From assembly GCF_022829385.1 (NCBI RefSeq), contig NZ_JAKSXX010000101.1, forward strand, positions 110,358 through 174,357: a stretch of DNA of 64,000 nucleotides. The letters run 5' to 3'. Below, one piece after another: positions 24,989 through 33,287 of this stretch (positions are counted from its first letter, which is position 1; every line of letters begins with the position of its first letter). The DNA is from Methylobacterium sp. J-070 (lineage in GTDB: Bacteria > Pseudomonadota > Alphaproteobacteria > Rhizobiales > Beijerinckiaceae). The notes beneath the pieces are model-generated. The model was not told where the DNA came from. It did not search any database and saw nothing but the letters and a program-made list of their open reading frames with translations. The position numbers were made by a program, and so were the translations under genes.

Positions 24989-25873
24989 CTACTTGTCCGT
25001 GCAAAGCCCCTGCTCGGAGAGCCGCTTGTGCTCCCGCGGATCGCAGTCCGTGGACAGGAACGAAGCCCAGTCTGACGGCGTGCCGTAGAAGGCGTTCCGG
25101 TCGACATCGCCCTGCACGCCGGGGACCCGGCCTGTGGAGGTGAATTGCCAGAGCATCCACTTGCGGTTGACGAAGCGCTGCTCGGGCTCCGCCGCGGTCG
25201 AGCGCAGCCAATGCGGGTAGTCGGGCAGTTCGCCTTCCAGGACGTCCTTGTGGAAGGTGATGTCGGTGTAGATGATCGGGCGCTTGCCGGTATAGCGCTC
25301 CATCTCCTCCAGCATCTCGGTGACCATCGCGAGGGCCTGGGCCTTGGGCAGCTTCTTCGGGCAGGTCTGCGAGTGGCCGTTCCACTCGACGTCGAGCACC
25401 GGCGGGAGGGCGGTCGGATCGTTGGGCACGTTCCGCTTGAACCACTCCATCTGTTCCCGGGCCGAGCGGCACCAGAACACGAAGTGGTAGGCGCCCCGCG
25501 GCACCCCGGCCCGCGCCGCGCCGTCCCAGTTGGTCCGGAAGCGCTCGTCCACGTGATCGCCGCCCTCGGTCGCCTTGATGAAGGCGAACTGGGTGCCGGC
25601 CGCCCGGACCGAGGCCCAGTCGACGTTGCCCTGCCACTTCGAGATGTCGATGCCCTGGATCGGGTGCTGCTTGGCCTTGGCCACGCCCGGATGGGGCTTG
25701 GCGTCGCCCTTGGTCGGGTAGAAGTCGCTGTTCGACGCGCAGGCGGCGAGGCCCGCCAGGATCGCGGCGGCGGCGACACGCCCGGCGATCCGCCGGGCCG
25801 CCGCGAGACGACCGCCGACGCCCCGGACCAAATCGCCGGACGACGACCGCGAAAGGTTGGTGAACCGCTTCAT
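24989..25873 (-). CDS. GH25 family lysozyme, predicted lipoprotein
   Basis: 294 residues. A basic N-region, a hydrophobic stretch (GRVAAAAILAGLAACAS) and the lipobox LAAC (Cys46) predict a lipoprotein. The GH25 barrel starts at GIDISKWQGNVDW, with the Asp that starts the active site, and has PVLDVEWNGHS with the DxE catalytic pair. It also shows FAFIKATEGGDHVD, GAYHFVFW and KRPIIYTDITF. GH25 enzymes cut the MurNAc-GlcNAc bond of peptidoglycan. Attachment to a membrane in a Gram-negative cell suggests wall remodelling rather than attack on other cells. The QTCPKK segment and the Cys-containing tail (STDCDPREHKRLSEQGLCTD) may form disulphides. Start ATG 25873. Confidence 0.93.
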   Translation of the reverse strand: MKRFTNLSRSSSGDLVRGVGGRLAAARRIAGRVAAAAILAGLAACASNSDFYPTKGDAKPHPGVAKAKQHPIQGIDISKWQGNVDWASVRAAGTQFAFIKATEGGDHVDERFRTNWDGAARAGVPRGAYHFVFWCRSAREQMEWFKRNVPNDPTALPPVLDVEWNGHSQTCPKKLPKAQALAMVTEMLEEMERYTGKRPIIYTDITFHKDVLEGELPDYPHWLRSTAAEPEQRFVNRKWMLWQFTSTGRVPGVQGDVDRNAFYGTPSDWASFLSTDCDPREHKRLSEQGLCTDK

Positions 25874-26075
25874 CAGTGCTCAGCCCGCCACCGAAAGAGC
25901 GCCACAGACAGACGTATTCGATGGCCCCGGCGCGGTTAACGGAGCTTTGCGATCATTGCGGCGGAATTCCGAGATGCGTTGCAGCGCCGCGACATACGCC
26001 GGGCGTCCCCGGCTGTTTCACAGGATGTCACCCGGCTAAGTGCCGGCCCTGAAACGCGAGTCCGGTCACACCGCC

Positions 26076-26519
26076 GTGAGCAAGCAAATCTTTACCATAG
26101 GGTACGAAGGCCTCGACTCGGAGCGCCTCGGGGGCGTCCTGCGCGACGCGGGCGTCGCCGTGCTGGCGGACGTCCGGGCCGTGGCGAACTCGCGCAAGCG
26201 CGGCTTCTCGAAGGGGGCACTCGCGGCGTCCCTTCACGATGCGGGGCTGGGCTATGCCCATCTGCGGAGCCTGGGCACGCCCAAATCCGGCCGGCAGGCG
26301 GCCAGGGCCGGGGACGCGGCGCTGATGCGGCGCATCTACTGCGAGGAGGTGCTCGACACCGCCGCCGGCCAGGCCGCGCTCGACGAGCTCGCCGCGATGG
26401 CCGAGGCCGCGCCGGTCTGCCTGCTCTGCTTCGAGCGCGACCCGGCGCAATGCCACCGGCGCGTCCTGGCAGAGCACCTCGCGCAGCGCGGGTTTTCAGT
26501 CAGCGACCTGTTCGGGTGA
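26076..26519 (+). CDS. DUF488 family protein
   Basis: 147 residues from the GTG at 26076 (MSKQIFTIGYEGLDSERL), the N-terminus expected for DUF488; another in-frame GTG at 26040 would add 12 residues. Family motifs: TIGYEG, VLADVRAVANSRKRGFSK, LGYAHLRSLGTPK, and CLLCFERDPAQCHRRVLAEHL, whose Cys and His residues are typical. The fold is known from structures but the reaction is not. The gene is free-standing and converges on the DUF6894 gene 12 bases away. Confidence 0.85.
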   Translation: MSKQIFTIGYEGLDSERLGGVLRDAGVAVLADVRAVANSRKRGFSKGALAASLHDAGLGYAHLRSLGTPKSGRQAARAGDAALMRRIYCEEVLDTAAGQAALDELAAMAEAAPVCLLCFERDPAQCHRRVLAEHLAQRGFSVSDLFG

Positions 26520-26531
26520 GTCGCGCCGGGC

Positions 26532-26903
26532 TCAGAGCCCGGGACGCACCGGGATGCGGGCGCCCAGCGCGCCGGCGAGACGCCGCACCGGGCCCAGCGC
26601 GGCGTCCAGGCGTCCCGACCGCACCGCGCGCGGCGGACGCGGCCGCCGGTCCGGATCGGATACCGGCTCGACCGGCATGTAGAGGGCGTCGAAGAAGGAC
26701 AGCTCCAGAAGCGTCGCTCCGTCCGAATCGGTCATCACCACGGAGGCGTCGAGCAGGCGCGGGTCGCCGCCGTGCTGGCGCATCAGGCCCTGCACGATGG
26801 TGCGCGCCGCCACGCGGGCGGCGTCGGCATCGGCGATCCACTGGGCGGCGGATGCCGGCAATGCGGTCTCGCCGAGGCGGATGGTGAAGTGGGCGCGGAC
26901 CAT
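26532..26903 (-). CDS. DUF6894-like small protein
   Basis: 123 residues. The core is like the DUF6894 family, abundant in Methylobacterium: VRAHFTIRLGE at the N-terminus, a helical AARVAARTIVQGL segment and VVMTDSDGATLLELSFFDAL. A basic, proline-rich tail follows (DPDRRPRPPRAVRSGR). The ATG at 26903 is preceded by AGGAG at an 8-base spacing. Function is unknown. It lies 32 bases after the end of the next small gene on the same strand and may be co-transcribed. Confidence 0.72.
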   Translation of the reverse strand: MVRAHFTIRLGETALPASAAQWIADADAARVAARTIVQGLMRQHGGDPRLLDASVVMTDSDGATLLELSFFDALYMPVEPVSDPDRRPRPPRAVRSGRLDAALGPVRRLAGALGARIPVRPGL

Positions 26904-26935
26904 GGAGGCGCTCCTGGAAGGCCGGGGGGCGTGCG

Positions 26936-27148
26936 TCAGGCCGCCTGCGCGCCGTCGACGGTCTCGGCCTTCTCGGCGGCCGATTCGGGATCGAAGGCGT
27001 CGGCCAGCAGGCCGAGGCGGCGCGCCATGTCCCGCACCTCGTTCAGCGCGATCGACTTCTGGCCCTCCTTGACCGCGCGGGTGATGTCGCTGACCTGCGT
27101 GGTGGCGATCCGCTTCAGTTCATCGGCGAGCTGGTGGCTGGTCATCAT
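26936..27148 (-). CDS. Hypothetical 70-residue protein
   Basis: MMTSHQLADELKRIATTQVS and the continuation is mostly helical, acidic/basic balanced and cytoplasmic, ending DGAQAA. I do not recognise the family. Amino-acid usage is protein-like (not Arg/Pro-skewed), the frame is closed and it precedes the DUF6894 gene on the same strand. It starts at ATG 27148 or the adjacent ATG 27145. Confidence 0.6.
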   Translation of the reverse strand: MMTSHQLADELKRIATTQVSDITRAVKEGQKSIALNEVRDMARRLGLLADAFDPESAAEKAETVDGAQAA

Positions 27149-27261
27149 CGCGTCCGGGCCGGGATTTCGGTCTGCGCCGAGACCGTGGGGCGCGGGCGCT
27201 TACCAAGGCGTTTCGCGGCGCCGCGCCGCCTGTGGACAAGACCGGGGATCCGCGGCCGCGC

Positions 27262-28179
27262 TCAGTCCTGAAGGTGGCGCGCCGCGATGATCGAGGCGGC
27301 CGTGCGGTTCTCGACACCGAGCTTGGCGTAGATGCCTTCGAGGTGCTTCGTCACGGTGCGGTGGCTCAGGCCCAGAATCTCGCCGATGTCGCGGCTGGAC
27401 TTGCCCCGGGAGAGCCAGAGCAGCACCTCGGCCTCGCGGCCGGTGACGGGCAGGCGGGCCCGAAGCCGCTCGACCCCCGCCGCCCGCTCCTCCGGGGACA
27501 GGCGGAGCAGGATCTCGTCCGGGGTGCGGCCGATGAAGCTCAGCGCGTAGGCCGCGCCGCCGGGATCGGTGAGGGTCAGGGGGTTGGCGGTCCCGGTGAG
27601 GCGGCCGCGCAGCCAGTCGCGGGCCCGGGCCGGCAGCGCGAGGGCGCCCGAGGGGTCCGAGGCCAGCCCGGCGAGCAGCCGGCCCGCCTGCGGCGTCGAC
27701 CACAGCACCGCCCCGTCCTCCGAGACCGCGAACAGCGTCCGCCCGGCGGTGTCGAGGGCCGCCCGGGCACTCTGCGCCGCCCGGGCGCTGGCGAGATGCA
27801 CGCGGATCCGGGCGAGGATTTCGTCGGGGGCGATGGGCTTGGTGACGTAGTCGATCCCGCCGGCGCTCAGGCCCTTCACGATGTGCTCGGTCTCCGAGAG
27901 CCCGGTCATGAAGATCACCGGCACGCCGGCGAGCTGCGGCTTGGCCTTCAGCCGCCGGCAGGTCTCGAACCCGTCGAGGCCCGGCATCATCGCGTCGAGC
28001 AGGATCACGTCGGGGGTGATCTCGTCCACCAGGGCGAGCGCAAGGTCGCCGCCCACCGCCACCAGGACGGTGGCGCCGGACCGCTCGATCGCCTCGGTGA
28101 GGAAGCTCAGCGTGTCGGGCGAATCGTCGACCACCAGGACGACGTCGCGCTGCGCCCGGACCGGCGGCGGCTCAGTCAT
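27262..28179 (-). CDS. Response regulator with LuxR-type DNA-binding domain
   Basis: 305 residues. The receiver domain (about 10-135) has DD at 18-19, phospho-acceptor Asp62 (VILLDAMMPGLDGF), Thr in FMTGLSE and Lys in YVTKPIAP. A middle segment (about 140-235) resembles a small PAS-like sensor (LFAVSEDGAVLWSTPQAGRL). The LuxR helix-turn-helix occupies the C-terminus (LPVTGREAEVLLWLSRGKSS, IGEILGLSHRTVTKHLEGIY). Its start overlaps the end of the hybrid kinase gene by 8 bases, so it is the cognate regulator. It probably controls the divergent amide/urea operon starting at 31803, possibly through the dyad at 31698-31715 (inference). Confidence 0.93.
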   Translation of the reverse strand: MTEPPPVRAQRDVVLVVDDSPDTLSFLTEAIERSGATVLVAVGGDLALALVDEITPDVILLDAMMPGLDGFETCRRLKAKPQLAGVPVIFMTGLSETEHIVKGLSAGGIDYVTKPIAPDEILARIRVHLASARAAQSARAALDTAGRTLFAVSEDGAVLWSTPQAGRLLAGLASDPSGALALPARARDWLRGRLTGTANPLTLTDPGGAAYALSFIGRTPDEILLRLSPEERAAGVERLRARLPVTGREAEVLLWLSRGKSSRDIGEILGLSHRTVTKHLEGIYAKLGVENRTAASIIAARHLQD

Positions 28180-31100
28180 CGCGGGCGAGACCCTGGAGAA
28201 CCGAGAGGTAGCGGCGCAGATCGTAGCCCTCCACGAGCCCGCGCATCTGAGCCACGAAGGCTTGCGGCACGGTCGCGTCGCCCTCCATCTGGGTCAGCTT
28301 GGCCTCGATGGCGCGGATGTGCCCGATCCGGCCGAGCCGGAGCAGTTCCGCGATAGGCCCGGGCCCGGGCCCGGATTGCGGCGCGCGGTCCGGCGCGCGG
28401 CGCGGGGGCGCCGCGACCTCGGTCCATTCGAGATGCAGGAGCTTGCCGATCCGCTCCAGGACGTCGCGCAGGTCGAAGGGTTTCGCGAAGATCGCGTCGT
28501 GGGGGGCATCGTCGCCGCGCAGCGGGCTGATCTCGTGGACGTTGGCCGACATCATGGCGATCGGCCCGGGATGTCCCGCCGCCCGCAGCGCCGCCGCGAC
28601 CGCCCAGCCGCTCATCCCCGGCATGGCGATGTCGAGGAGGATCAGGTCGATGCCGCCGTCCGCAACCCGCGTCAGGCATTCGGGCCCCGATCCGGCCTCG
28701 AGGACGGCGATGCCCTGCGGCTCGAGGATCGCCCGCATCAGGGCGCGGTGGGCGCTGTCGTCGTCGGCGACCAGGACGGTCCGGCGCGCGCCAACATAGT
28801 CCCGCTCCACCGCCGGCGCCGACGGCGGCGCGATGACCGGAGCGGGCTGCGCGACGGAGGCCAGCATCAGCCGCAGCCGCGCCTGCGTGCCGCCGCCCGG
28901 CGCCGCCGCCACTGTGATCTCCCCGCCCAGGAGCTGCGCGAGCAGGTTGGCGATGGTGAGCCCGAGCCCCGTGCCCGGCGTGCTGCGGGCGGCGGGGGTG
29001 GAGCCACGCTCGAACGGCTCGAAGATCCGCGCCAGATCCGCCTCCGGGATGCCCGGCCCGGTGTCGCGGATCGTGAACACCGCGATCTGGCTGCGGTAGC
29101 TCAGGTCCAGCGAGACGGTGCCGGTCTCGGTGAACTTGATGGCGTTCGACAGCAGGTTCAGCAGCACCTGCCGCAGCCGCTTCTCGTCGGTGGCCACCAC
29201 CGCCGGCAGGATCTCGGGCCGGGAGAAGCGGAACTCCAGCCCCGCCTCCCGGGCCTGGAGGCGGACCATGTCGACGAGCTGGTCGAGGAAATCGTGGAGC
29301 CGGACCTCGTCGCGGTGGATCTGCAGGCGCCCGGCCTCCATGCGGGAGATGTCGAGGAGGCCGTCGATCAGGCCGGACAGGTGCTGGGCGCTGCGCCGGA
29401 TGACCCGGAGCCCGTTGATGCGGTGGGCCGGGATCGCGGGATCGGATTCGAGGAGCTGCGCGTAGCCGAGCACCGTCGAGAGCGGGGTGCGCAGCTCGTG
29501 GCTGATCCCGACCACGTAGCGGCTCTTGGCCAGGTTCGCCGCCTCGGCCCGCTCCTTGGCCTCCTGCAGCTTGGCGTCGGTGACCTTGTGGGCGGCGATC
29601 TCGGCCTCGTAGAGGGCGGTCTGGCGCATGGTCTCGGCCTGGGCGACGCGCCGGCTCTCCTGGGCGAGCACGAACAGCCACGCCACGACGCCGAGGATGA
29701 CCATCAGGGTGAAGAACACGCTGGTGAGCGCCCCGCGCAGGAACTCGCGATGCTCGGGATGCGCGATGGTCGCACCGGCGTGGACGATGCCCAGGATCAG
29801 GCCGATCACCGCGCAGAGCGTCAGCATCACCGCGAGGTAGCGACCGAGCGGCGCGCCGATCCAGGCGGCGGTGCGGCCCGGGAGGATCCGGGCGACGGCG
29901 GCTTGCGCCTGCACCTCCAAGCGGCCGTGCGGCTTGCACAGGTCGCCGCACCGGGCGTCCAGGGAGCAGCAGAGCGAGCAGATCGGGGCGTCGTAGGCCG
30001 GGCAATGCGCCATGTCCTCGCCCTCGAAGGGCAGCTCGCAGACCCGGCAGGTGACCTCGCCGGCGCCCCAGTCGCGCTTCGGCGCCCGCGCGAGATACCA
30101 GCGCCCCGCGGTCGCCCAGGCGATCGCCGGCGCGGCGCAGAACGCGGTGGCGAGCGCCAGGAGCGGCGCGAACGGCTGGAGCCCGGGCCCGAGCCAGCCG
30201 ATATAGGCGCCGCCGCCGCAGGCGAGCGCCAGCACCATGGCCCCCGTCCCCACCGGGTTCACCGCGTAGAGATGGGCGCGCTTGAACTCGATGCCCGGGG
30301 GCGAGAGCCCGAGGGGCTTGTTGACCGCGAGGTCCGCGGCCAGCGCCCCGATCCAGGCCGAGACCACCGCGGCGTAGAGCGGCAGGGTGCTGGCGATGGT
30401 CTTGTCGATGCCGAGTTCCATCAGCAGCAGCGCGATGGCCACGTTGAACACCAGCCACACCACCCGGCCCGGATGGCTGTGGGTCAGCCGGGAGAAGAAG
30501 TTCGACCACGCGATCGAGCCGGCATAGGCGTTGGTCAGGTTGATCTTGAGCTGCGAGACCAGGACGAACAATCCGGTGAGCAGCAGACCCGCCCGGCTCG
30601 CCTCCCCGGTCAGGTAGCCGAAGGCGACCGCGTACATCCGCGTCGGCTCGGCGGCGTGCTCGGGGGGCACGCCGTGGCCGAGCGCCAGGACCGCCAGGGC
30701 GGCGCCGAGCAGGATCTTGAGCATCCCAGGCAGGATCCAGCCGGCGCCGCCGGCGAGGACGGCCAGCCACCAGCCGCGGTCGCGCGGCCCCGTCGGCTCC
30801 GGCACGAACCGGAGGAAGTCGACCTGCTCGCCGACCTGGGCGAGGAGCGCCAGCAGGACGCCCGTGGCGAGCCCGAAACGGGCGAGGTCGAAGCCGGCCC
30901 CGCCGCCGTCGAGGCCCGGGAAGACCGTAAGCGCCTGCAGCGGCCCGGCCCCCTGCGCCGCCACGAAGGCGAGCGGCAGCAGGCTCAGGGCGATCCAGAG
31001 CGGCTGCGTCCAGATCTGGAACCGGCTGATCAGCCGGATGCCGTAGACCACAAGGGGTATCACCGCCCCGGCGCAGACGAGGTAGCCGATCCCGAGCGGC

Positions 31101-31540
31101 AGCCCGAAGCAGAGCTGCAGACCGAGCGCCATGATCGCCGCCTCGATGGCGAAGAACAGGAACGTGAAGCTCGCGTAGATCAGCGAGGTGATCGTCGAGC
31201 CGAGGTAGCCGAACCCGGCCCCGCGGGTCAGCAGGTCCATGTCGACCCCGTAGCGGGCGGCGTAGACGGTGATGGGCGCCGCGGTGGCGAAGATGATCAG
31301 GCCGACGACCAGAACGGCCGCCAGGGTGTTGGGAAAGCCCGCGGTGAGCGCCAGGGTGCCGCCGATCGCCTCGAGCGCCAGGAACGAGACCGAGCCCAAA
31401 GCCGTCTGCGCGACCTCGAACCCGGACCAGCGCCGCGCTTTCTTGGCGGTGAAGCGGAGGGCGTAATCCTCCAGCGTCTCGTCGGCGACGAAGCGGTTGT
31501 AGTCCCGGCGGATGGGAATGATGCGCTGCGGGCCGCTCAT
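28172..31540 (-). CDS. Hybrid histidine kinase with NCS1 transporter-like sensor and Cys-rich domain
   Basis: 1122 residues. 20-485 is an NCS1-type transporter domain (purine/cytosine/hydantoin permease family) with about 12 membrane helices; it opens with VADETLEDYALRF and includes SQLKINLTNAYAGSIAWSNF. 498-538 is a cysteine-rich knuckle (CRVCELPF, CPAYDAPICSLCC, CGDLCKPH) likely to bind zinc. 565-625 holds two more membrane helices, then a coiled coil. The kinase follows: phospho-acceptor His681 (VGISHELRTPL), N box LLNLLSNAIKF, G boxes DTGPGIP and GTGLGLTI. 920-1040 is a receiver domain (Asp970). The C-terminus may be an HPt-like helical bundle (unproven). The permease probably senses or carries an amide-like nitrogen compound. 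It is divergent from the urtA-like operon. Confidence 0.93.
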   Translation of the reverse strand: MSGPQRIIPIRRDYNRFVADETLEDYALRFTAKKARRWSGFEVAQTALGSVSFLALEAIGGTLALTAGFPNTLAAVLVVGLIIFATAAPITVYAARYGVDMDLLTRGAGFGYLGSTITSLIYASFTFLFFAIEAAIMALGLQLCFGLPLGIGYLVCAGAVIPLVVYGIRLISRFQIWTQPLWIALSLLPLAFVAAQGAGPLQALTVFPGLDGGGAGFDLARFGLATGVLLALLAQVGEQVDFLRFVPEPTGPRDRGWWLAVLAGGAGWILPGMLKILLGAALAVLALGHGVPPEHAAEPTRMYAVAFGYLTGEASRAGLLLTGLFVLVSQLKINLTNAYAGSIAWSNFFSRLTHSHPGRVVWLVFNVAIALLLMELGIDKTIASTLPLYAAVVSAWIGALAADLAVNKPLGLSPPGIEFKRAHLYAVNPVGTGAMVLALACGGGAYIGWLGPGLQPFAPLLALATAFCAAPAIAWATAGRWYLARAPKRDWGAGEVTCRVCELPFEGEDMAHCPAYDAPICSLCCSLDARCGDLCKPHGRLEVQAQAAVARILPGRTAAWIGAPLGRYLAVMLTLCAVIGLILGIVHAGATIAHPEHREFLRGALTSVFFTLMVILGVVAWLFVLAQESRRVAQAETMRQTALYEAEIAAHKVTDAKLQEAKERAEAANLAKSRYVVGISHELRTPLSTVLGYAQLLESDPAIPAHRINGLRVIRRSAQHLSGLIDGLLDISRMEAGRLQIHRDEVRLHDFLDQLVDMVRLQAREAGLEFRFSRPEILPAVVATDEKRLRQVLLNLLSNAIKFTETGTVSLDLSYRSQIAVFTIRDTGPGIPEADLARIFEPFERGSTPAARSTPGTGLGLTIANLLAQLLGGEITVAAAPGGGTQARLRLMLASVAQPAPVIAPPSAPAVERDYVGARRTVLVADDDSAHRALMRAILEPQGIAVLEAGSGPECLTRVADGGIDLILLDIAMPGMSGWAVAAALRAAGHPGPIAMMSANVHEISPLRGDDAPHDAIFAKPFDLRDVLERIGKLLHLEWTEVAAPPRRAPDRAPQSGPGPGPIAELLRLGRIGHIRAIEAKLTQMEGDATVPQAFVAQMRGLVEGYDLRRYLSVLQGLARDD

Positions 31541-31670
31541 CGGGCCCCGGTCCTGGAACGTGTACCTGCGGCCCGCGCCGGCGCGCGCGCGCGCGAAATA
31601 CCGAGCAGCCGGGCGGCGCCCCCGTTATTCGCACTCACACGCACCATGACCTCAAAGTATTCCGCCGGCA

Positions 31671-31686
31671 TGGTGCACCGCATGCA
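31671..31686 (+). promoter_or_regulatory. Candidate sigma-54 promoter of amide operon
   Basis: TGGTGCACCGCATGCA carries the invariant GG and GC elements at the correct distance (first G to G 12 bases) for the -24/-12 boxes TGGCAC-N5-TTGC. Three of the less strict positions differ. It points toward urtA, giving a leader of about 105 bases. Sigma-54 control would suit nitrogen-source genes. Confidence 0.45.
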
Positions 31687-31697
31687 AAAGCACCGCC

Positions 31698-31715
31698 ATA
31701 CGCAAAATCGCGTAT
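31698..31715. promoter_or_regulatory. Dyad ATACGC-N6-GCGTAT, candidate operator
   Basis: A perfect 6-base inverted repeat with a 6-base AT-rich spacer, just downstream of the candidate -12 box. Size and symmetry fit a dimeric helix-turn-helix protein such as the LuxR-type regulator encoded at 27262-28179. Binding is inferred only. Confidence 0.45.
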
Positions 31716-31802
31716 AGGCCGCAGCGCAACCGACGACCTAGCCTGCGCCCGTCGATCCGCGGCCGCCTCTCAAAGGCCCCGGACGCGAACAGGGTCAGGC
31801 AC

Positions 31803-33068
31803 ATGGCAGACGACACGGACATTGGCGCCGATCACGGCTTGCGCTCCCCGTTGCGGCGCCGGCTGCTCATGGGGCTCGCCGGCGCACCGGCGCTGGCACT
31901 GATGCCCCGCAGCGCCTGGGCCGCCCCGACCTCGGCGGTCAACACCACCGGCCTCGCGGTGACCGACACCGAGGTGACGGTCGGCATCCTGCACTCGATC
32001 ACCGGCACGATGGCGATCTCGGAGACCGGCGCCCAGGAAGCCGAGAAGCTCGCGATCGCCCAGATCAACGAGGCCGGCGGCGTGCTCGGCCGCAAGATCA
32101 AGATCATCCAGGAGGACGGGGCCTCGGACTGGCCGACCTTCGCCGAGAAGGCCAAGAAGCTCCTGGTCAACGACCATTGCGCCGCCGTGATGGGCTGCTG
32201 GACCTCGGCCTCCCGCAAGGCGGTGCTGCCGGTGTTCGAGCAGTACAACGGCCTGCTGTACTACCCGACCTTCTACGAGGGTCTGGAGCAGTCCAAAAAC
32301 GTCTTCTACACCGGCCAGGAGGCGACGCAGCAGATCCTCGCCGGCCTCGACTGGGTGCACAAGGAGAAGGGCGGCGACAGCTTCTACTTCATCGGCTCGG
32401 ACTACATCTGGCCGCGCACCTCCAACAAGATCGCCCGCAAGCACGTCGAGAACGTGCTCAAGGGCAAGGTCGTGGGCGAGGAGTACTTCCCGCTCGGCCA
32501 CACCCAGTTCAACTCGGTGATCAACAAGATCAAGCTCACGAAACCGAAGGTGATCTTCGCCGACGTGGTCGGCGGCTCGAACGTGGCGTTCTACAAGCAG
32601 CTCAAGGCGGCCGGCATCGACCTGTCCAAGCAGGTGCTGATGACGATCTCGGTCACCGAGGACGAGATCGACGGCATCGGCGGCGAGAACATCGCCGGGG
32701 CCTACGCGTGCATGAAGTACTTCGAGTCGATCCAGAACGACAACAACAAGGCCTTCGTCGCCGCGTTCAAGAAGATGTGGGGCGAGAAGACCGTCATCGG
32801 CGACGTGACCCAGGCGGCCTATCTCGGCCCGTATCTCTGGAAGATGGCCTGCGAGAAGGCGGGATCCTTCGACGTCGACAAGGTCGTGGCGGCCTCGCCG
32901 GGGCTGGAGTTCAAGGGCGCCCCCGAGGGCTACGTCAAGATCGACGAGAACCACCACCTCTGGTCGAAGACCCGGGTCGGCAAGGCCAAGCCCGACGGCC
33001 AGTTCGAGATCGTCTACACCAGTCCCGAGCTGATCAAGCCGGATCCGTTCCCGAAGGGGTACCAGTAG
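31803..33068 (+). CDS. urtA: Urea/short-amide ABC transporter substrate-binding protein, UrtA-like
   Basis: 421 residues. The N-terminus has a probable Tat signal (SPLRRRLLMGLAGAPAL ending near SAWA, residue 40). The mature part is a type I periplasmic binding protein of the UrtA/FmdD/AmiC kind: VTVGILHSITGTMAISETG, GGVLGRKIKIIQEDGASDWP, AAVMGCWTSASRKAVLPVFE, GLLYYPTFYEGLEQSKN and FIGSDYIWPRTSNKIA. This pattern is shared by urea- and amide-binding members, so the ligand could be urea, formamide or acetamide; the downstream formamidase and amidase favour short amides. It is the first gene of a ten-gene operon. A palindromic repeat separates it from urtB. Confidence 0.9.
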   Translation: MADDTDIGADHGLRSPLRRRLLMGLAGAPALALMPRSAWAAPTSAVNTTGLAVTDTEVTVGILHSITGTMAISETGAQEAEKLAIAQINEAGGVLGRKIKIIQEDGASDWPTFAEKAKKLLVNDHCAAVMGCWTSASRKAVLPVFEQYNGLLYYPTFYEGLEQSKNVFYTGQEATQQILAGLDWVHKEKGGDSFYFIGSDYIWPRTSNKIARKHVENVLKGKVVGEEYFPLGHTQFNSVINKIKLTKPKVIFADVVGGSNVAFYKQLKAAGIDLSKQVLMTISVTEDEIDGIGGENIAGAYACMKYFESIQNDNNKAFVAAFKKMWGEKTVIGDVTQAAYLGPYLWKMACEKAGSFDVDKVVAASPGLEFKGAPEGYVKIDENHHLWSKTRVGKAKPDGQFEIVYTSPELIKPDPFPKGYQ

Positions 33069-33096
33069 TCTCCGTCGGTCAGGCGCCTCCAAGACG

Positions 33097-33228
33097 CAAC
33101 CTCATCCTGAGGTGCAGGGCGATCATCGATCGCCCTGCCTCGAAGGAGCCCTCCAGCACCCACCGAGACTTCTGGAACCTCCCTTCGAGGCCTCCGCTGC
33201 GCTGCGGCACCTCAGGATGAGGTGGTTG
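33097..33228. repeat. RIME-like palindromic repeat between urtA and urtB
   Basis: The ends are inverted repeats: CAACCTCATCCTGAGGTGC (33097-33115) and GCACCTCAGGATGAGGT followed by GGTTG (33207-33228). Inside are the hairpin GCAGGGCGAT-CATCG-ATCGCCCTGC (33114-33138) and the pair CCTCGAAGG (33138-33146) / CCTTCGAGG (33182-33190). Elements built on the CTCATCCTGAGG motif are widespread in Rhizobiales genomes. Inside an operon it may protect or end the urtA message. Confidence 0.85.
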
Positions 33229-33287
33229 GATGGGATCACGGGCGCTCGCCGGCGGCGAGACGCATGTCGGATCGGAGACACGAGATA

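Larger units (their letters stand above)
31541..31802. promoter_or_regulatory. Divergent control region of sensor kinase and amide operon
   Basis: 262 bases between two divergent transcription units. It holds an alternating GC run (about 31588-31596), an inverted repeat GCACCATG (31641-31648) / CATGGTGC (31669-31676), a sigma-54-like promoter overlapping the right arm, and a second dyad at 31698-31715. The AT content is higher than in the flanking genes. Confidence 0.6.

Noticed and set aside
27881..31717. A forward-strand open frame of 1278 codons antisense to the hybrid kinase gene
   Set aside because: Its translation is Arg/Gln/Asp/Gly-skewed with no family resemblance, while the reverse strand encodes a clear permease-kinase. 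Long antisense frames are normal at this GC content.
33222..33287. N-terminal extension of the UrtB-like protein from 33222
   Set aside because: These codons lie largely in the palindromic repeat and encode no membrane segment; the ATG at 33288 has a good ribosome-binding site and fits the family.
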